Below, in pieces: positions 1-8,183 of a DNA stretch of 64,000 nucleotides. Every line of letters begins with the position of its first letter. The stretch's first letter is position 1. This DNA is from Clostridia bacterium (GTDB taxonomy: Bacteria; Bacillota; Clostridia; Christensenellales; Borkfalkiaceae), in contig JAFWBT010000031.1 in assembly GCA_017507005.1 (NCBI GenBank), forward strand, positions 34,363 through 98,362, in the 5' to 3' direction. The position numbers and the translations under genes are program-made. The notes beneath the pieces are model-generated. The model searched no databases, was not told the DNA's origin, and saw only the letters and a list, made by a program, of their open reading frames with translations.

Positions 1-1297
1 TGCGATAATGCTCGCCCAAGCACAGCAGCTGACCGTTTTTATTCAGCAGTTTATAGATATAGTCGCCGCGCTTTGTCAGCGTCACGCGGAAATTGCCCTC
101 TGCGATATTCGTTTTGTGCGTTTGAATCCCGTTCACCGCGCCGATATACGTTGTGTATTCTTCGCTAGAAAGCAGTTTTTCGCCGTTGTTGGCAAACAGC
201 TCGAAGAAATATAATTGTTCGCCGTCAACGCCCACGCGCGTATCGATAATCCATTTACCGTTATAGCCGTCGGCGGGGGGGAGTACTTCCGTGTCGTCCT
301 CGACGGGCACTTTTACAACGTGGTCTTGGATATTCTCGTCGATAATCGCTGTCTTTGCAAAACGTTTTGCCGATTCAATCGCGCTCTCGCAACGTGCGCG
401 TGTGGGATAGTTTTCTCCCAAGCAAAGGAGCAGATTTTTACCGCTGAGCAGCTTGAATATGTAGTCGCCTTTTTTCGACAGCGTGATTTTGAAATTGTTG
501 CGTAAGATATTCGCTTTATGCGTTTCAATGCCGCGCAAAGCGCCGTTGTATGACGTGTATTCCTCGCTGGATAGCAGTTTTTCACCATTGGAAGCGTGCA
601 GCTCGAAGAAATAGTTTTCTTCCTCGTTTTCGGGCGTTTTCTGCGCTGCGTTCTCGCTCGTTACGATACGGCAAATCACCCATTTTCCACAATATCTCGC
701 CGCTTGGTCGGTTTCGTTTTCCTCGTAAAAATCCATCGAAGTATCAATATCTTTCAATTCATCTAATAACACGGTATTCTCCTTTCCTTTTATTTTTTTC
801 TTTCTCTCGTTATTCGTCGCCGTTTTTGCAACGTTTTGCGTATCTTTCGCGCTTTTTTTAGCCATGCTAGGCTCTTTTTTCGTTTGTCCTCTCATCGCTT
901 TTTGCGGCGTTTTCGCCGTTGTGGGCGTTTTCCTTTCAGATTTTTTCGCCGTTTTTTTAGGCTGTTTTTCCTGCGTAGGGGAGAGAACGTCTGTATTTTG
1001 TTCGCCTTTTGTATCTATACTTTTTTCTGCCGCGTCTACGTCGGCTTTTTCGCCGTTTTGCGTAGGGCTTTGCATTGTTTTTGCGTCCTGAGCGGCGTAG
1101 CGTTCCAAAGCCCGCGTTTTCTTTTCCGCTCGCTTTTCTTCCGTTTCTTTGGCGTCTTGCAGCCATTTTGCCGTTTTTCGGCTCTTACAATATAGATAGA
1201 GGATAACGCTGACGATTATGATAAGAAACACGGCAAACCCTGCCATAACGATAGTCAAGGCAAGATTGTTTTTAAAATATTCCAATAGTGCTTTCAC
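1..1297 (-). CDS. Membrane-anchored DUF1508 (YegP-like) protein, C-terminus cut by window edge
   Basis: The frame stays open from a GTG at 1297 down to base 1, so about 432 codons are visible and the C-terminus is missing. An AAGGAG site lies 8 bases before the GTG. Residues 7-34 form one transmembrane helix, followed by a Lys/Ala-rich linker (35-190). Two tandem DUF1508 (UPF0339) repeats follow at about 200-318 and from 346 on. Each has the pattern GKWxI, YFFELxAxNGEKLLSSEEY, then a G-x-T-H-K turn. DUF1508 is a small fold of unknown function, usually found as short cytosolic proteins with one or two copies. A single-helix anchor with a long basic linker is unusual. The topology is not resolved; the linker is highly positive, which favours a cytosolic C-terminus. 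The family call is firm, the role unknown. Confidence 0.82.
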   Translation of the reverse strand, partial: MKALLEYFKNNLALTIVMAGFAVFLIIIVSVILYLYCKSRKTAKWLQDAKETEEKRAEKKTRALERYAAQDAKTMQSPTQNGEKADVDAAEKSIDTKGEQNTDVLSPTQEKQPKKTAKKSERKTPTTAKTPQKAMRGQTKKEPSMAKKSAKDTQNVAKTATNNERKKKIKGKENTVLLDELKDIDTSMDFYEENETDQAARYCGKWVICRIVTSENAAQKTPENEEENYFFELHASNGEKLLSSEEYTSYNGALRGIETHKANILRNNFKITLSKKGDYIFKLLSGKNLLLCLGENYPTRARCESAIESAKRFAKTAIIDENIQDHVVKVPVEDDTEVLPPADGYNGKWIIDTRVGVDGEQLYFFELFANNGEKLLSSEEYTTYIGAVNGIQTHKTNIAEGNFRVTLTKRGDYIYKLLNKNGQLLCLGEHYR

Positions 1298-1434
1298 AAT
1301 AATTTCTCCTTATACCAAACAACCGAAAATTGTGCGCGGCGGTTTTGAGAAAATTCACCGCGTTTTCTTAAAAACAGGGGCAAAAAATCGTCCGTTTTTT
1401 GCATTAAACGCAACCCTGGTATGCTCGTATGTAT

Positions 1435-1463
1435 ATTTTAATATAAAATTTCCAAAAAGTCAA
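1435..1463 (-). promoter_or_regulatory. Promoter for the DUF1508 gene
   Basis: On the minus strand, TTGACT (1463-1458) and TAAAAT (1440-1435) are 17 bases apart. This predicts a leader of about 130 bases before the GTG at 1297. It is divergent from the promoter at 1503. Confidence 0.7.
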
Positions 1464-1502
1464 TACGTACAAAAAAAATTTTTCGCCGATTTTTCAAAAA
1501 AT

Positions 1503-1531
1503 TTGACAAATAAGCGCAAATAGGGTACAAT
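1503..1531 (+). promoter_or_regulatory. Promoter giving a leaderless transcript
   Basis: TTGACA (1503-1508) and TACAAT (1526-1531) are separated by 17 bases. The ATG of the next gene begins only 7 bases after the -10 box, so the predicted start site coincides with the start codon. No Shine-Dalgarno sequence is present. Confidence 0.8.
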
Positions 1532-1537
1532 GTAGAT

Positions 1538-2749
1538 ATGGAAAAGATAACGACGGCAATAATCGGTGGCGGCGCGTCAGGTTTGATTCTCGCCACCACG
1601 CTGAAAAATGACAATCAAACGATTGTATTGTTTGAACGAAACGACCGAGTAGGCAAAAAGCTTTCTTCCACGGGCAACGGGCAGGGCAACCTCACCAACG
1701 CCGCTGTGTTAGAGGCGGAATACTTCACGTCTTCGGCAAAGCCTGAACGGATTACGCAGGCGATTCAACGATACGACAATCGCTCGTTTACGGAGTTTTT
1801 GCACAGCCTTGGCGTGCTGCTTATCACGGACGAGCGCGGTCGGGTATACCCCTCGGGCAGGCAGGCGTCGGCGGTGACGGACGCACTGCGTTTTTACGCG
1901 CACTCGCGTGGGGTGACGGTGGCGCTTTCCACGAAAATCACGGCGATAAAAAAGACGGCGCAGGGCTTTGTTTTGACGGCGGAAACGCCCGACGGTAGCA
2001 GGGAATACCTCGCGCAAAACGTCGTGTTAGCCACGGGCGGCAAAGCGGCGAAAAACTTCGGTACGGACGGCTCGGCGTACGCTTTGGCGGAGCGTTTTGG
2101 ACATACTTTGACGAGATTACAGCCCTCGCTCGTACAGCTGAAAACGGACACGGCGCACATCAAGACGCTCAAAGGCATCCGTGTGAACGACGCGGCGCTG
2201 ACGGCTTACGCGCGCGGAAAGGAAAGGACGGTGGTGGGCGACGTCATTTTCACCGATTACGGCGTTTCGGGTGACGCGGTGTTCCGTATTTCCGCGTTCA
2301 TTGCGGACGCGCTCGACGAAAATACTAGCCTCAGCATTGACTTTTTGCCAGAGTTTTCCTTGGAAACCATTGAACAGACCTTACAAAACAAGCGCGCGAG
2401 CTTTCCCGATACGCCTGTTGGCGAGTTGCTGTGCGGCGTGGTGAACAACCAAATCGGCAGGGCGATTTTTAAACGTGCCAAGGAAGATATTTCTACGGCG
2501 GCGCGGCTCGTAAAAGCGTTCCCGTTAGAGGTGAAAGGCAGCCTTGGTTTCGACTACGCGCAGGTGACGAAAGGTGGCGTGCGTATGGACGAGGTGGACG
2601 ACGATTTGCAGAGCAAAAAGACAGACGGCTTGTATTTCACGGGCGAAATCCTCGACGTGGACGGTCAGTGCGGCGGCTTCAATTTACAATGGGCGTACAC
2701 GTCTGCGCGTATCGTAGCGGCGGCAATCGATAGAAAAATTAGCAAATAG
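1538..2749 (+). CDS. BaiN/HI0933-family NAD(P)/FAD-dependent oxidoreductase
   Basis: This 403-residue flavoprotein starts with a Rossmann FAD-binding motif (IIGGGASG, residues 8-15) and carries the family signature around STGNGQGNLTN (about 46-56). A C-terminal FAD-contacting stretch reads GGFNLQWAYTSA. Members of the HI0933 family, including clostridial BaiN, are soluble flavoproteins. Some were proposed to reduce bile-acid intermediates, but most have no proven substrate, so no reaction is assigned. The ATG at 1538 sits at the predicted transcription start and lacks a ribosome binding site. The gene ends in TAG, which shows that amber is a real stop in this genome. The next flavoprotein gene begins 11 bases downstream, so the two are probably co-transcribed. 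Confidence 0.88.
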   Translation: MEKITTAIIGGGASGLILATTLKNDNQTIVLFERNDRVGKKLSSTGNGQGNLTNAAVLEAEYFTSSAKPERITQAIQRYDNRSFTEFLHSLGVLLITDERGRVYPSGRQASAVTDALRFYAHSRGVTVALSTKITAIKKTAQGFVLTAETPDGSREYLAQNVVLATGGKAAKNFGTDGSAYALAERFGHTLTRLQPSLVQLKTDTAHIKTLKGIRVNDAALTAYARGKERTVVGDVIFTDYGVSGDAVFRISAFIADALDENTSLSIDFLPEFSLETIEQTLQNKRASFPDTPVGELLCGVVNNQIGRAIFKRAKEDISTAARLVKAFPLEVKGSLGFDYAQVTKGGVRMDEVDDDLQSKKTDGLYFTGEILDVDGQCGGFNLQWAYTSARIVAAAIDRKISK

Positions 2750-2760
2750 AGGGGGCAGGT

Positions 2761-4308
2761 ATGCGTTTATATACGTTATCGGACGTAAAACTGAATATTT
2801 GCCAAAAGGAAACGGAGCTTTTCAAAATTGCAGAAAAAAAATTAAAAACAAAACCTGCGTATTTTGCCATTAAGAAAAAATCCCTCGACGCAAGAGATAA
2901 GAGTAATATAAGGTATGTTTATACAATAGAGTTTTCGGATACACCGCAAAACCGTACGGAACAGACCTATCCACAGCTCCCCAAGGAGAAAATGCCCAAG
3001 TGCGCGACGATAGTGGTGGGTAGCGGCCCTGCGGGGCTGTTTTGCGCTCTGCGGCTGATAGAACACGGCGTTACGCCCATTTTAATCGAGCGCGGCGCGC
3101 CCGTGGACGAGCGTGAACGCGCTATCAATCGCTTTTTTAGCGAACGGCTGTTAGATGAAAACAGCAACGTGCAGTTTGGCGAGGGGGGCGCAGGCACGTT
3201 TTCGGACGGAAAGCTCAATACGCAAACGCATAGCCCGCTCAATCGTGAGGTGTTGGAAACGTTCGTGCGCTTTGGCGCGCCCGAGGAAATTTTATGGCTG
3301 AACAAGCCGCATATCGGCAGCGATAATTTGAAAAAAGTCGTTAAAAATATGCGCGAATATATCCTAAACAAAGGCGGTAAAGTGCTGTTCTACACCCGTC
3401 TAATCGATGTGGAGATTGTAGACGGACAGCTCCGCTTTGCAACGCTGAAAACGCCAAACGGCGAAGAAAAAATAGAAGTGTCCGCGCTCGTTTTGGCGGT
3501 GGGGCACAGCGCAAGAGATACTTTTGAAATGCTGCAAAATCGCGGCGTGCCTATGCGTCAAAAAGACTTTGCCGTGGGGGTGCGTATCGAGCATTTACAA
3601 TCGAATATCGGCTACGCGCAGTACGGCAATGCCTACGCCCAGCTCCCTGCGGCGGATTATAAACTCGTTTCCCATGCGAGCGAACGCGCCGCGTTCACTT
3701 TTTGTATGTGCCCGGGCGGCTACGTTATGCCTGCGGCGAGCGAGGCTGGCGGTGTCGTCACCAACGGTATGAGCAACTACGCGCGCGATCAACGCAATGC
3801 CAACGCTGCGCTTATCGCGCAGGTCAGCCGTGCTGATTTTGACGGCGACGACGCTCTGGCAGGCGTGCGTTTTCAAAGACGTTTGGAACGCTTGGCGTAC
3901 GAGGTCGGCGGAGACAATTACGCCGCGCCCGTGCAGCTCGTCGGAGATTTCCTTGCAAATAAAGAGAGCAACCGTTTTGGCGAAGTCCTGCCCACGTACG
4001 CGGCTGGTACGTCCTTTTGCGAGCTTCGCGCCGTGTTGCCAACACCCATTACGCAGGCATTGAAAAGCGCGATTGTCGATATGGACAGACGTCTGAAAGG
4101 CTTTGCCTCGCCCGACGCCCTGCTGACGGCGGTAGAAACGCGTACCAGCTCTCCCATCCGTATCGAACGCGACGAAACGTTGCAATCGATAGGCGTAAAG
4201 GCTTTGTATCCTTGCGGCGAGGGCGCAGGCTATGCCGGCGGTATCACTTCTTCCGCCGCTGACGGTATTCGTATCGCTGAAACTATCTATGCAAAATTCT
4301 TACAATAA
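2761..4308 (+). CDS. FAD-dependent dehydrogenase of the COG2509 type
   Basis: The 515-residue protein has a basic N-terminal region (1-75) typical of this family. An FAD-binding motif VVGSGPAG follows at about 85-92, then the conserved FGEGGAGTFSDGKL segment, and near the C-terminus GEGAGYAGGITSSAADG, which closes over the flavin. Length and domain order match the uncharacterised FAD-dependent dehydrogenases widespread in Clostridia; the physiological substrate is unknown. The start codon lies inside a copy of the interspersed repeat GGGGGCAGGTATGCGTT, whose G-rich part may serve as the ribosome binding site. It follows another flavoprotein by 11 bases, suggesting an operon. Confidence 0.85.
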   Translation: MRLYTLSDVKLNICQKETELFKIAEKKLKTKPAYFAIKKKSLDARDKSNIRYVYTIEFSDTPQNRTEQTYPQLPKEKMPKCATIVVGSGPAGLFCALRLIEHGVTPILIERGAPVDERERAINRFFSERLLDENSNVQFGEGGAGTFSDGKLNTQTHSPLNREVLETFVRFGAPEEILWLNKPHIGSDNLKKVVKNMREYILNKGGKVLFYTRLIDVEIVDGQLRFATLKTPNGEEKIEVSALVLAVGHSARDTFEMLQNRGVPMRQKDFAVGVRIEHLQSNIGYAQYGNAYAQLPAADYKLVSHASERAAFTFCMCPGGYVMPAASEAGGVVTNGMSNYARDQRNANAALIAQVSRADFDGDDALAGVRFQRRLERLAYEVGGDNYAAPVQLVGDFLANKESNRFGEVLPTYAAGTSFCELRAVLPTPITQALKSAIVDMDRRLKGFASPDALLTAVETRTSSPIRIERDETLQSIGVKALYPCGEGAGYAGGITSSAADGIRIAETIYAKFLQ

Positions 4309-4689
4309 TTGTTAATATTGCACTATTTCATTAAATTATCACACAATTTTCATAAAACTTTCACAAAACAGCAGTAAAATGGGGTAGTACATAGGGATAT
4401 ACACTCGAAAAGTCGTTGATGGCGTGAAGGATTGCCGTGAACGACGTTTATGGCGTAATCGAAAGGACGCGAGCATGTAAAAGAGTTTTTTAAATAGAAC
4501 TATACTAAACTTTTTTCATATTCTCTCACTAAAAGGTATACGGTCTGCACGCGCAGGCCGTATATCTTTTTAATTTCAATATCGCAGATGACGGCGATTT
4601 TTACAAAGACGAAATAACCAACACGAAAAAAAGATATTCCACGTTTTGTTGAAAAAATGTGTAACTGTTGAAAAATACACAAAAAGACA
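4309..4689 (+). other. Intergenic region with two hairpins; possible small RNA
   Basis: No credible ORF is present. A hairpin pairs GTCGTT (4412-4417) with AACGAC (4440-4445). A strong 12-bp hairpin (4537-4564) is followed by TCTTTTT, as in an intrinsic terminator. A TATACT hexamer at 4501-4506 lacks a convincing -35 partner. The stretch may be a long 3' UTR of the upstream operon or an independent RNA. Confidence 0.35.
4537..4571 (+). terminator. Intrinsic terminator
   Basis: TATACGGTCTGC (4537-4548) pairs with GCAGGCCGTATA (4553-4564) around an ACGC loop with one G-U pair, followed by a T-rich tract. It separates the flavoprotein operon from the TetR gene. Confidence 0.65.
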
Positions 4690-4718
4690 TTGATTTTTTA
4701 TATAAAAAGTGGTATACT
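4690..4718 (+). promoter_or_regulatory. Promoter for the TetR-family gene
   Basis: TTGATT (4690-4695) and TATACT (4713-4718) are spaced by 17 bases. The promoter lies inside the longer open frame that starts at 4668, which argues against that upstream start. Confidence 0.72.
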
Positions 4719-4748
4719 AAACGCATACGAAAGAAGGAGAAGAACGAG

Positions 4749-5321
4749 TTGGACAGAAAGGTGGATAGGCGAGTAGTAAAGACGAAGCGGGCGATACGCG
4801 AGGCGTTTATTGCGCTGATGGTGGAAAAGGACGTTGAAAAAATCACGATAAAAGAGATAGCGGAAAAGGCGGATGTCGACCGTAAAACGGTGTATAATTA
4901 TTACAGCGGTATCCACGAAATTCGCGAGGATTTGGAAAACGAAGTGTTGCATATCTTTGAACGGGAAACGCAAGGCAGCTCGTTAGGGCTTACGGATGCG
5001 GATTCCGCGTTTGATTTGTTGACAAAAATCATTAACGACAATATGCAGATATGTAGCCAACTGATGCGTTTGGATTACAATTCCAACTTCCTCGTCAAGC
5101 TGATTGAATATTTCAAACAAAAAATCCGTCAAGAGATGATTAAGAACGAGCGTTTCGATCCAAAGCGTATTGATATCGCGGTGGAATATGTAACGTCGGG
5201 GCTGTTTTCCGCCTACCGTTACTGGTTTAATTCCGACCGAACGCAACCGTTAGAGGAGTTTTCAAGAGAGGTGAGCCGTTTGGTGCTCAGCGGTTTGATC
5301 GTGTATATGATTTCGATATAA
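4749..5321 (+). CDS. TetR-family transcriptional regulator
   Basis: The protein has 190 residues. I place the start at a TTG at 4749 because GAAGGAGA lies just upstream (4733-4740); the frame is open to an ATG at 4668, but that codon precedes the promoter. The N-terminal 60 residues form a TetR helix-turn-helix, with ITIKEIAEKADVDRKTVYNYY as the recognition element. The C-terminal part is all-helical and resembles the ligand or dimer domain of the small DhaS/AcrR-like regulators of Bacillota. Neither ligand nor target can be deduced. The divergence from both neighbours suggests autoregulation or a distant target. A three-fold repeated terminator region follows. Confidence 0.83.
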   Translation: MDRKVDRRVVKTKRAIREAFIALMVEKDVEKITIKEIAEKADVDRKTVYNYYSGIHEIREDLENEVLHIFERETQGSSLGLTDADSAFDLLTKIINDNMQICSQLMRLDYNSNFLVKLIEYFKQKIRQEMIKNERFDPKRIDIAVEYVTSGLFSAYRYWFNSDRTQPLEEFSREVSRLVLSGLIVYMISI

Positions 5322-5394
5322 AACACCTAAAAATTGTTACAAAAACACCTAAAAAATTGTTACAAAAACACCTGTTTGAGCGGGTGTTTTTTTT
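5321..5394 (+). terminator. Terminator preceded by direct repeats
   Basis: The octamer AAACACCT occurs three times (5321, 5343, 5366). The first two lie in 22-bp near-identical repeats containing ATTGTTACAA. The last copy pairs with GGTGTTT (5383-5389), followed by a T-run to 5394. The tandem copies could each pair with the 3' arm. Confidence 0.7.
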
Positions 5395-5403
5395 GTTTCC
5401 GTA

Positions 5404-5432
5404 TTGACAGAGGGGTAAAATCGTGATACAAT
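5404..5432 (+). promoter_or_regulatory. Promoter for the metallophosphatase lipoprotein gene
   Basis: TTGACA (5404-5409) and TACAAT (5427-5432) are 17 bases apart. The start codon at 5468 is preceded by AAGGGGGGAAA. Confidence 0.8.
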
Positions 5433-5467
5433 ATATACATTAAAAAATAATAAGGGGGGAAATCCTT

Positions 5468-8104
5468 ATGAAAAAATGGTCGAAAATCCTGCTTGCTTCG
5501 TTGGTGTGTACCAGCTTGTTTGCCGCAGGATGTTTCAAGAAACCCACTACGTCCGAAGAAGAAAGTTCTTTGGTCGAAAGCAGCAACGCGATAGAAACGA
5601 GCAGTGATATCGTCAGCGAAGTCGTTAGTTCTGAAACGGCGATTAGCAGCGAAGAAATCGCAAGCAGCGAAGAAATCGCAAGCAGCGAAGAAATCGCAAG
5701 CAGTGAAGAAATCACGAGCAGTGAGGAGATTCACGAACATAGCCTGACGAAGGTAGACGCGCAAGCGGCAGGCTGTACGCAGGACGGCGTAATAGAGCAT
5801 TGGACGTGCGAATGCGGTAAATATTTCGCAGACGAAAACGCCGAGCAAGAAATTACGGCGGAGGACACCGTGGTTGCGGCGTCGCACACGCTTACGAACG
5901 TAGAACGCGTTGAGCCTGTTGGCAAGACGAACGGTAATATCGAATACTGGGCTTGCTCGGTATGTGAAGAATATTTCTCGGATGCAGAGGGCAAGACGGC
6001 TATTGTAGACAAAGAGGACGTCGTGATTATCGCGGCGCTCAATATTCCCGATTTCCTCGTAGAAATAGAATCGGGGCGCGATCCCGTTGTGTTACAGATT
6101 TCGGACACGCAAACGTGGTCTTGGGGCGCAAAGCCGGAAGAACAATGCTATCAATACGTACGCGAAGTCGTTGAAACGACCAACCCCGATTTAATTATTA
6201 TAACGGGCGATCTCGTTTACGGTCGCTATGACCCCAAAGGTGAATTGTTCACTAGCCTTATCACTTTTATGGAAACGCTCGACACGCCTTGGGCGCCCGT
6301 TTTTGGTAACCACGACAACGAATCGCTGATGGGCGTAGATTGGCAGTGTCAACAGCTCGAAGCGGCGGAAAATTGCTTATTCAAACAAGGCGACGTAACG
6401 GGGAACGGTAACTATTCGGTAGGCCTTGAACAGAACGGCGAACTGTTGCGTGTGTTCTATATGATGGACTCCAACGGTTGCGGTAAACCTATGTGCGATG
6501 AAGACGGCGTACAAACGGCGCCCGCGGCGGGTACGAACGTCGTAAAGACGAGCGTAGGCTTTGGTCAAGACCAAATCGATTGGTATACGAATCAAATCAA
6601 CGCAATCCACGAGGTGGACGCAGACGTAAAGATTTCCTTTGCATACCACATCCAGCAGGCAATCTTTATGAAAGCTTTTGAAAAATACGAGGAGTTCGAC
6701 GCAACGCTTGTTAGCGGTTCTTCGTCCGAGCTTGCAAATCCCTTAAATCTTGACACGCTGGAAACGGCGGACGAAACGGATTTCGGCTTCCTTGGTAGAT
6801 TGCAAAAATCCCCTTGGGATACCTCGTACGCGGTGTTCAACGGTATGAAAGCGCTCGGCGTAGATTCCATCTTCGTCGGTCACGAACATTGTAACAGCGT
6901 CAGCATTGTATACGAAGGCGTACGTTTCCAATACAGCCAAAAATCGTCCACGTACGATAGATATAATTGGGTTTTGGAAGACGGTACGATAGCAGGCGGC
7001 TACACGATGCCTAACGGCGCGCACCCGCTCCTTGGCGGTACGGTCATCCCCGTTTCTTCCGTGGACGGCTCTATCGGCACGGGCTATATCTGCTATGCAG
7101 GAAATCCTTTCTATTTTGAACCCAAACCCGTAGAAATGCCCGTCGACGGCTTGCAGCTTACTTCGGCGGATTTGCAAGACGGCTACGGTATGTCGTTGCA
7201 CGGCACGGCGTTTGATGAAAACGTAAACGCGTATAAAATCTATTCGGAAAAACAAGGTAAAGTATTCTTTGATACGGCGCTTGCGGCGCAATACGACGTG
7301 TTTACGTTCAACGTATTCGTTCCCGAGGATGCGCCGGGTTCGGGCTGGAATATTGCGCTTCGAGTAAAACCGGACGGTACGCTTACGAACGAGCAAGGCT
7401 GTACGGACACCAAGTACGTGTTCTATCAGATGAACGTAGGTAGCGACGCAATCAATTATTTGCCTCGCGGTCAGTGGCGTACGATTTCCGTGGATATTTC
7501 AAATATTGACGAAACGTGTACGGAATTTTCGATTATGTTTGCGGCAGGCACGACGGCTTGGTTTAGGGATATCGCGTTCACGGAAGCGGCTGAAAAAATC
7601 GTTGTAAACGGTTTGCAATACGGCGGCGTAGCGAACGAGAGCGACCTTTGGACGTGGACGGATGCGGACGGCTCGACGGATAGAGGTTCGATTACGGCAG
7701 AGACGTACACGAACGCTGACGGCTCGACGGTGAACGCCTATAAGGTGACTTCGTCGGAGAACTATCAAAACAAACTGTATGTCAATACGGCGCTGTTGAA
7801 AGGCAAGAGCACGGTTACGTTCTCTATCCTCGTAGACTCGAAAGCGTATACGAGCGACGGTAGTAGCACGGCGGAATATATGCTCCGTATAAAGCCCACG
7901 CAGACAGCGGAAACGTTGCCTGGGATTAGCGGTAATTACGTTAGCTACGATACGAACGCCGACGGCGATTTGAAGGTCGTTTTAGGGGAATGGAAAACGA
8001 TTACGATTGATATTACGCCGTTTGCAGACGTATGCACGGAATTTTCTATCCTCATTTCGGGCGGTAATAATGCGATTTGGGTGAAAGATTTCGCCATTTC
8101 GTAA
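5468..8104 (+). CDS. Secreted lipoprotein with calcineurin-like metallophosphatase domain
   Basis: The 878-residue protein has a lipoprotein signal peptide ending in the lipobox LFAAGC (Cys about 22). A Ser/Glu-rich linker contains five near-identical SSEEI units, and two HxL-type modules with paired CxC/CxxC cysteines follow (about 97-195). The catalytic domain (about 205-560) shows the metallophosphoesterase ligands in order: ISDTQ, GDLVYGRYD, FGNHDNE and GHEH. Two related beta-sandwich modules make up the C-terminus (about 570-725 and 730-878), each ending in a W-x-D-I/F-A strand, as in carbohydrate- or surface-binding modules. It is predicted to sit outside the cell, tethered by lipid, and hydrolyse a phosphate ester of unknown identity. 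It is transcribed alone between its own promoter and a strong terminator. Confidence 0.85.
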   Translation: MKKWSKILLASLVCTSLFAAGCFKKPTTSEEESSLVESSNAIETSSDIVSEVVSSETAISSEEIASSEEIASSEEIASSEEITSSEEIHEHSLTKVDAQAAGCTQDGVIEHWTCECGKYFADENAEQEITAEDTVVAASHTLTNVERVEPVGKTNGNIEYWACSVCEEYFSDAEGKTAIVDKEDVVIIAALNIPDFLVEIESGRDPVVLQISDTQTWSWGAKPEEQCYQYVREVVETTNPDLIIITGDLVYGRYDPKGELFTSLITFMETLDTPWAPVFGNHDNESLMGVDWQCQQLEAAENCLFKQGDVTGNGNYSVGLEQNGELLRVFYMMDSNGCGKPMCDEDGVQTAPAAGTNVVKTSVGFGQDQIDWYTNQINAIHEVDADVKISFAYHIQQAIFMKAFEKYEEFDATLVSGSSSELANPLNLDTLETADETDFGFLGRLQKSPWDTSYAVFNGMKALGVDSIFVGHEHCNSVSIVYEGVRFQYSQKSSTYDRYNWVLEDGTIAGGYTMPNGAHPLLGGTVIPVSSVDGSIGTGYICYAGNPFYFEPKPVEMPVDGLQLTSADLQDGYGMSLHGTAFDENVNAYKIYSEKQGKVFFDTALAAQYDVFTFNVFVPEDAPGSGWNIALRVKPDGTLTNEQGCTDTKYVFYQMNVGSDAINYLPRGQWRTISVDISNIDETCTEFSIMFAAGTTAWFRDIAFTEAAEKIVVNGLQYGGVANESDLWTWTDADGSTDRGSITAETYTNADGSTVNAYKVTSSENYQNKLYVNTALLKGKSTVTFSILVDSKAYTSDGSSTAEYMLRIKPTQTAETLPGISGNYVSYDTNADGDLKVVLGEWKTITIDITPFADVCTEFSILISGGNNAIWVKDFAIS

Positions 8105-8121
8105 GCAGTATAAGAACATAA

Positions 8122-8155
8122 AAAAGAAGCAAGCTCTTTCGGGCTTGCTTCTTTT
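8122..8155. terminator. Bidirectional terminator between convergent genes
   Basis: AAAAGAAGCAAGC (8122-8134) pairs with GCTTGCTTCTTTT (8143-8155). A-tract and T-tract on opposite sides let it serve both the lipoprotein gene and the minus-strand dipeptidase gene. Confidence 0.85.
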
Positions 8156-8183
8156 GTGTTAAAATCTATTTTTGTTTGGATTA

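Noticed and set aside
836-1195. Phe/Arg-rich plus-strand ORF
   Set aside because: It is the antisense of the Lys/Ala-rich linker of the minus-strand DUF1508 protein, with unnatural composition and no ribosome binding site.
4313-4330. Rex operator half site TTGTTAATATTG
   Set aside because: Only one half site is present and it is not placed at a promoter.
4440-4475. Cyclic-di-GMP riboswitch suggested by CGAAAGGACGCGAGC
   Set aside because: Only a short stretch resembles the class; the tetraloop-receptor pairing and the conserved downstream arm are missing.
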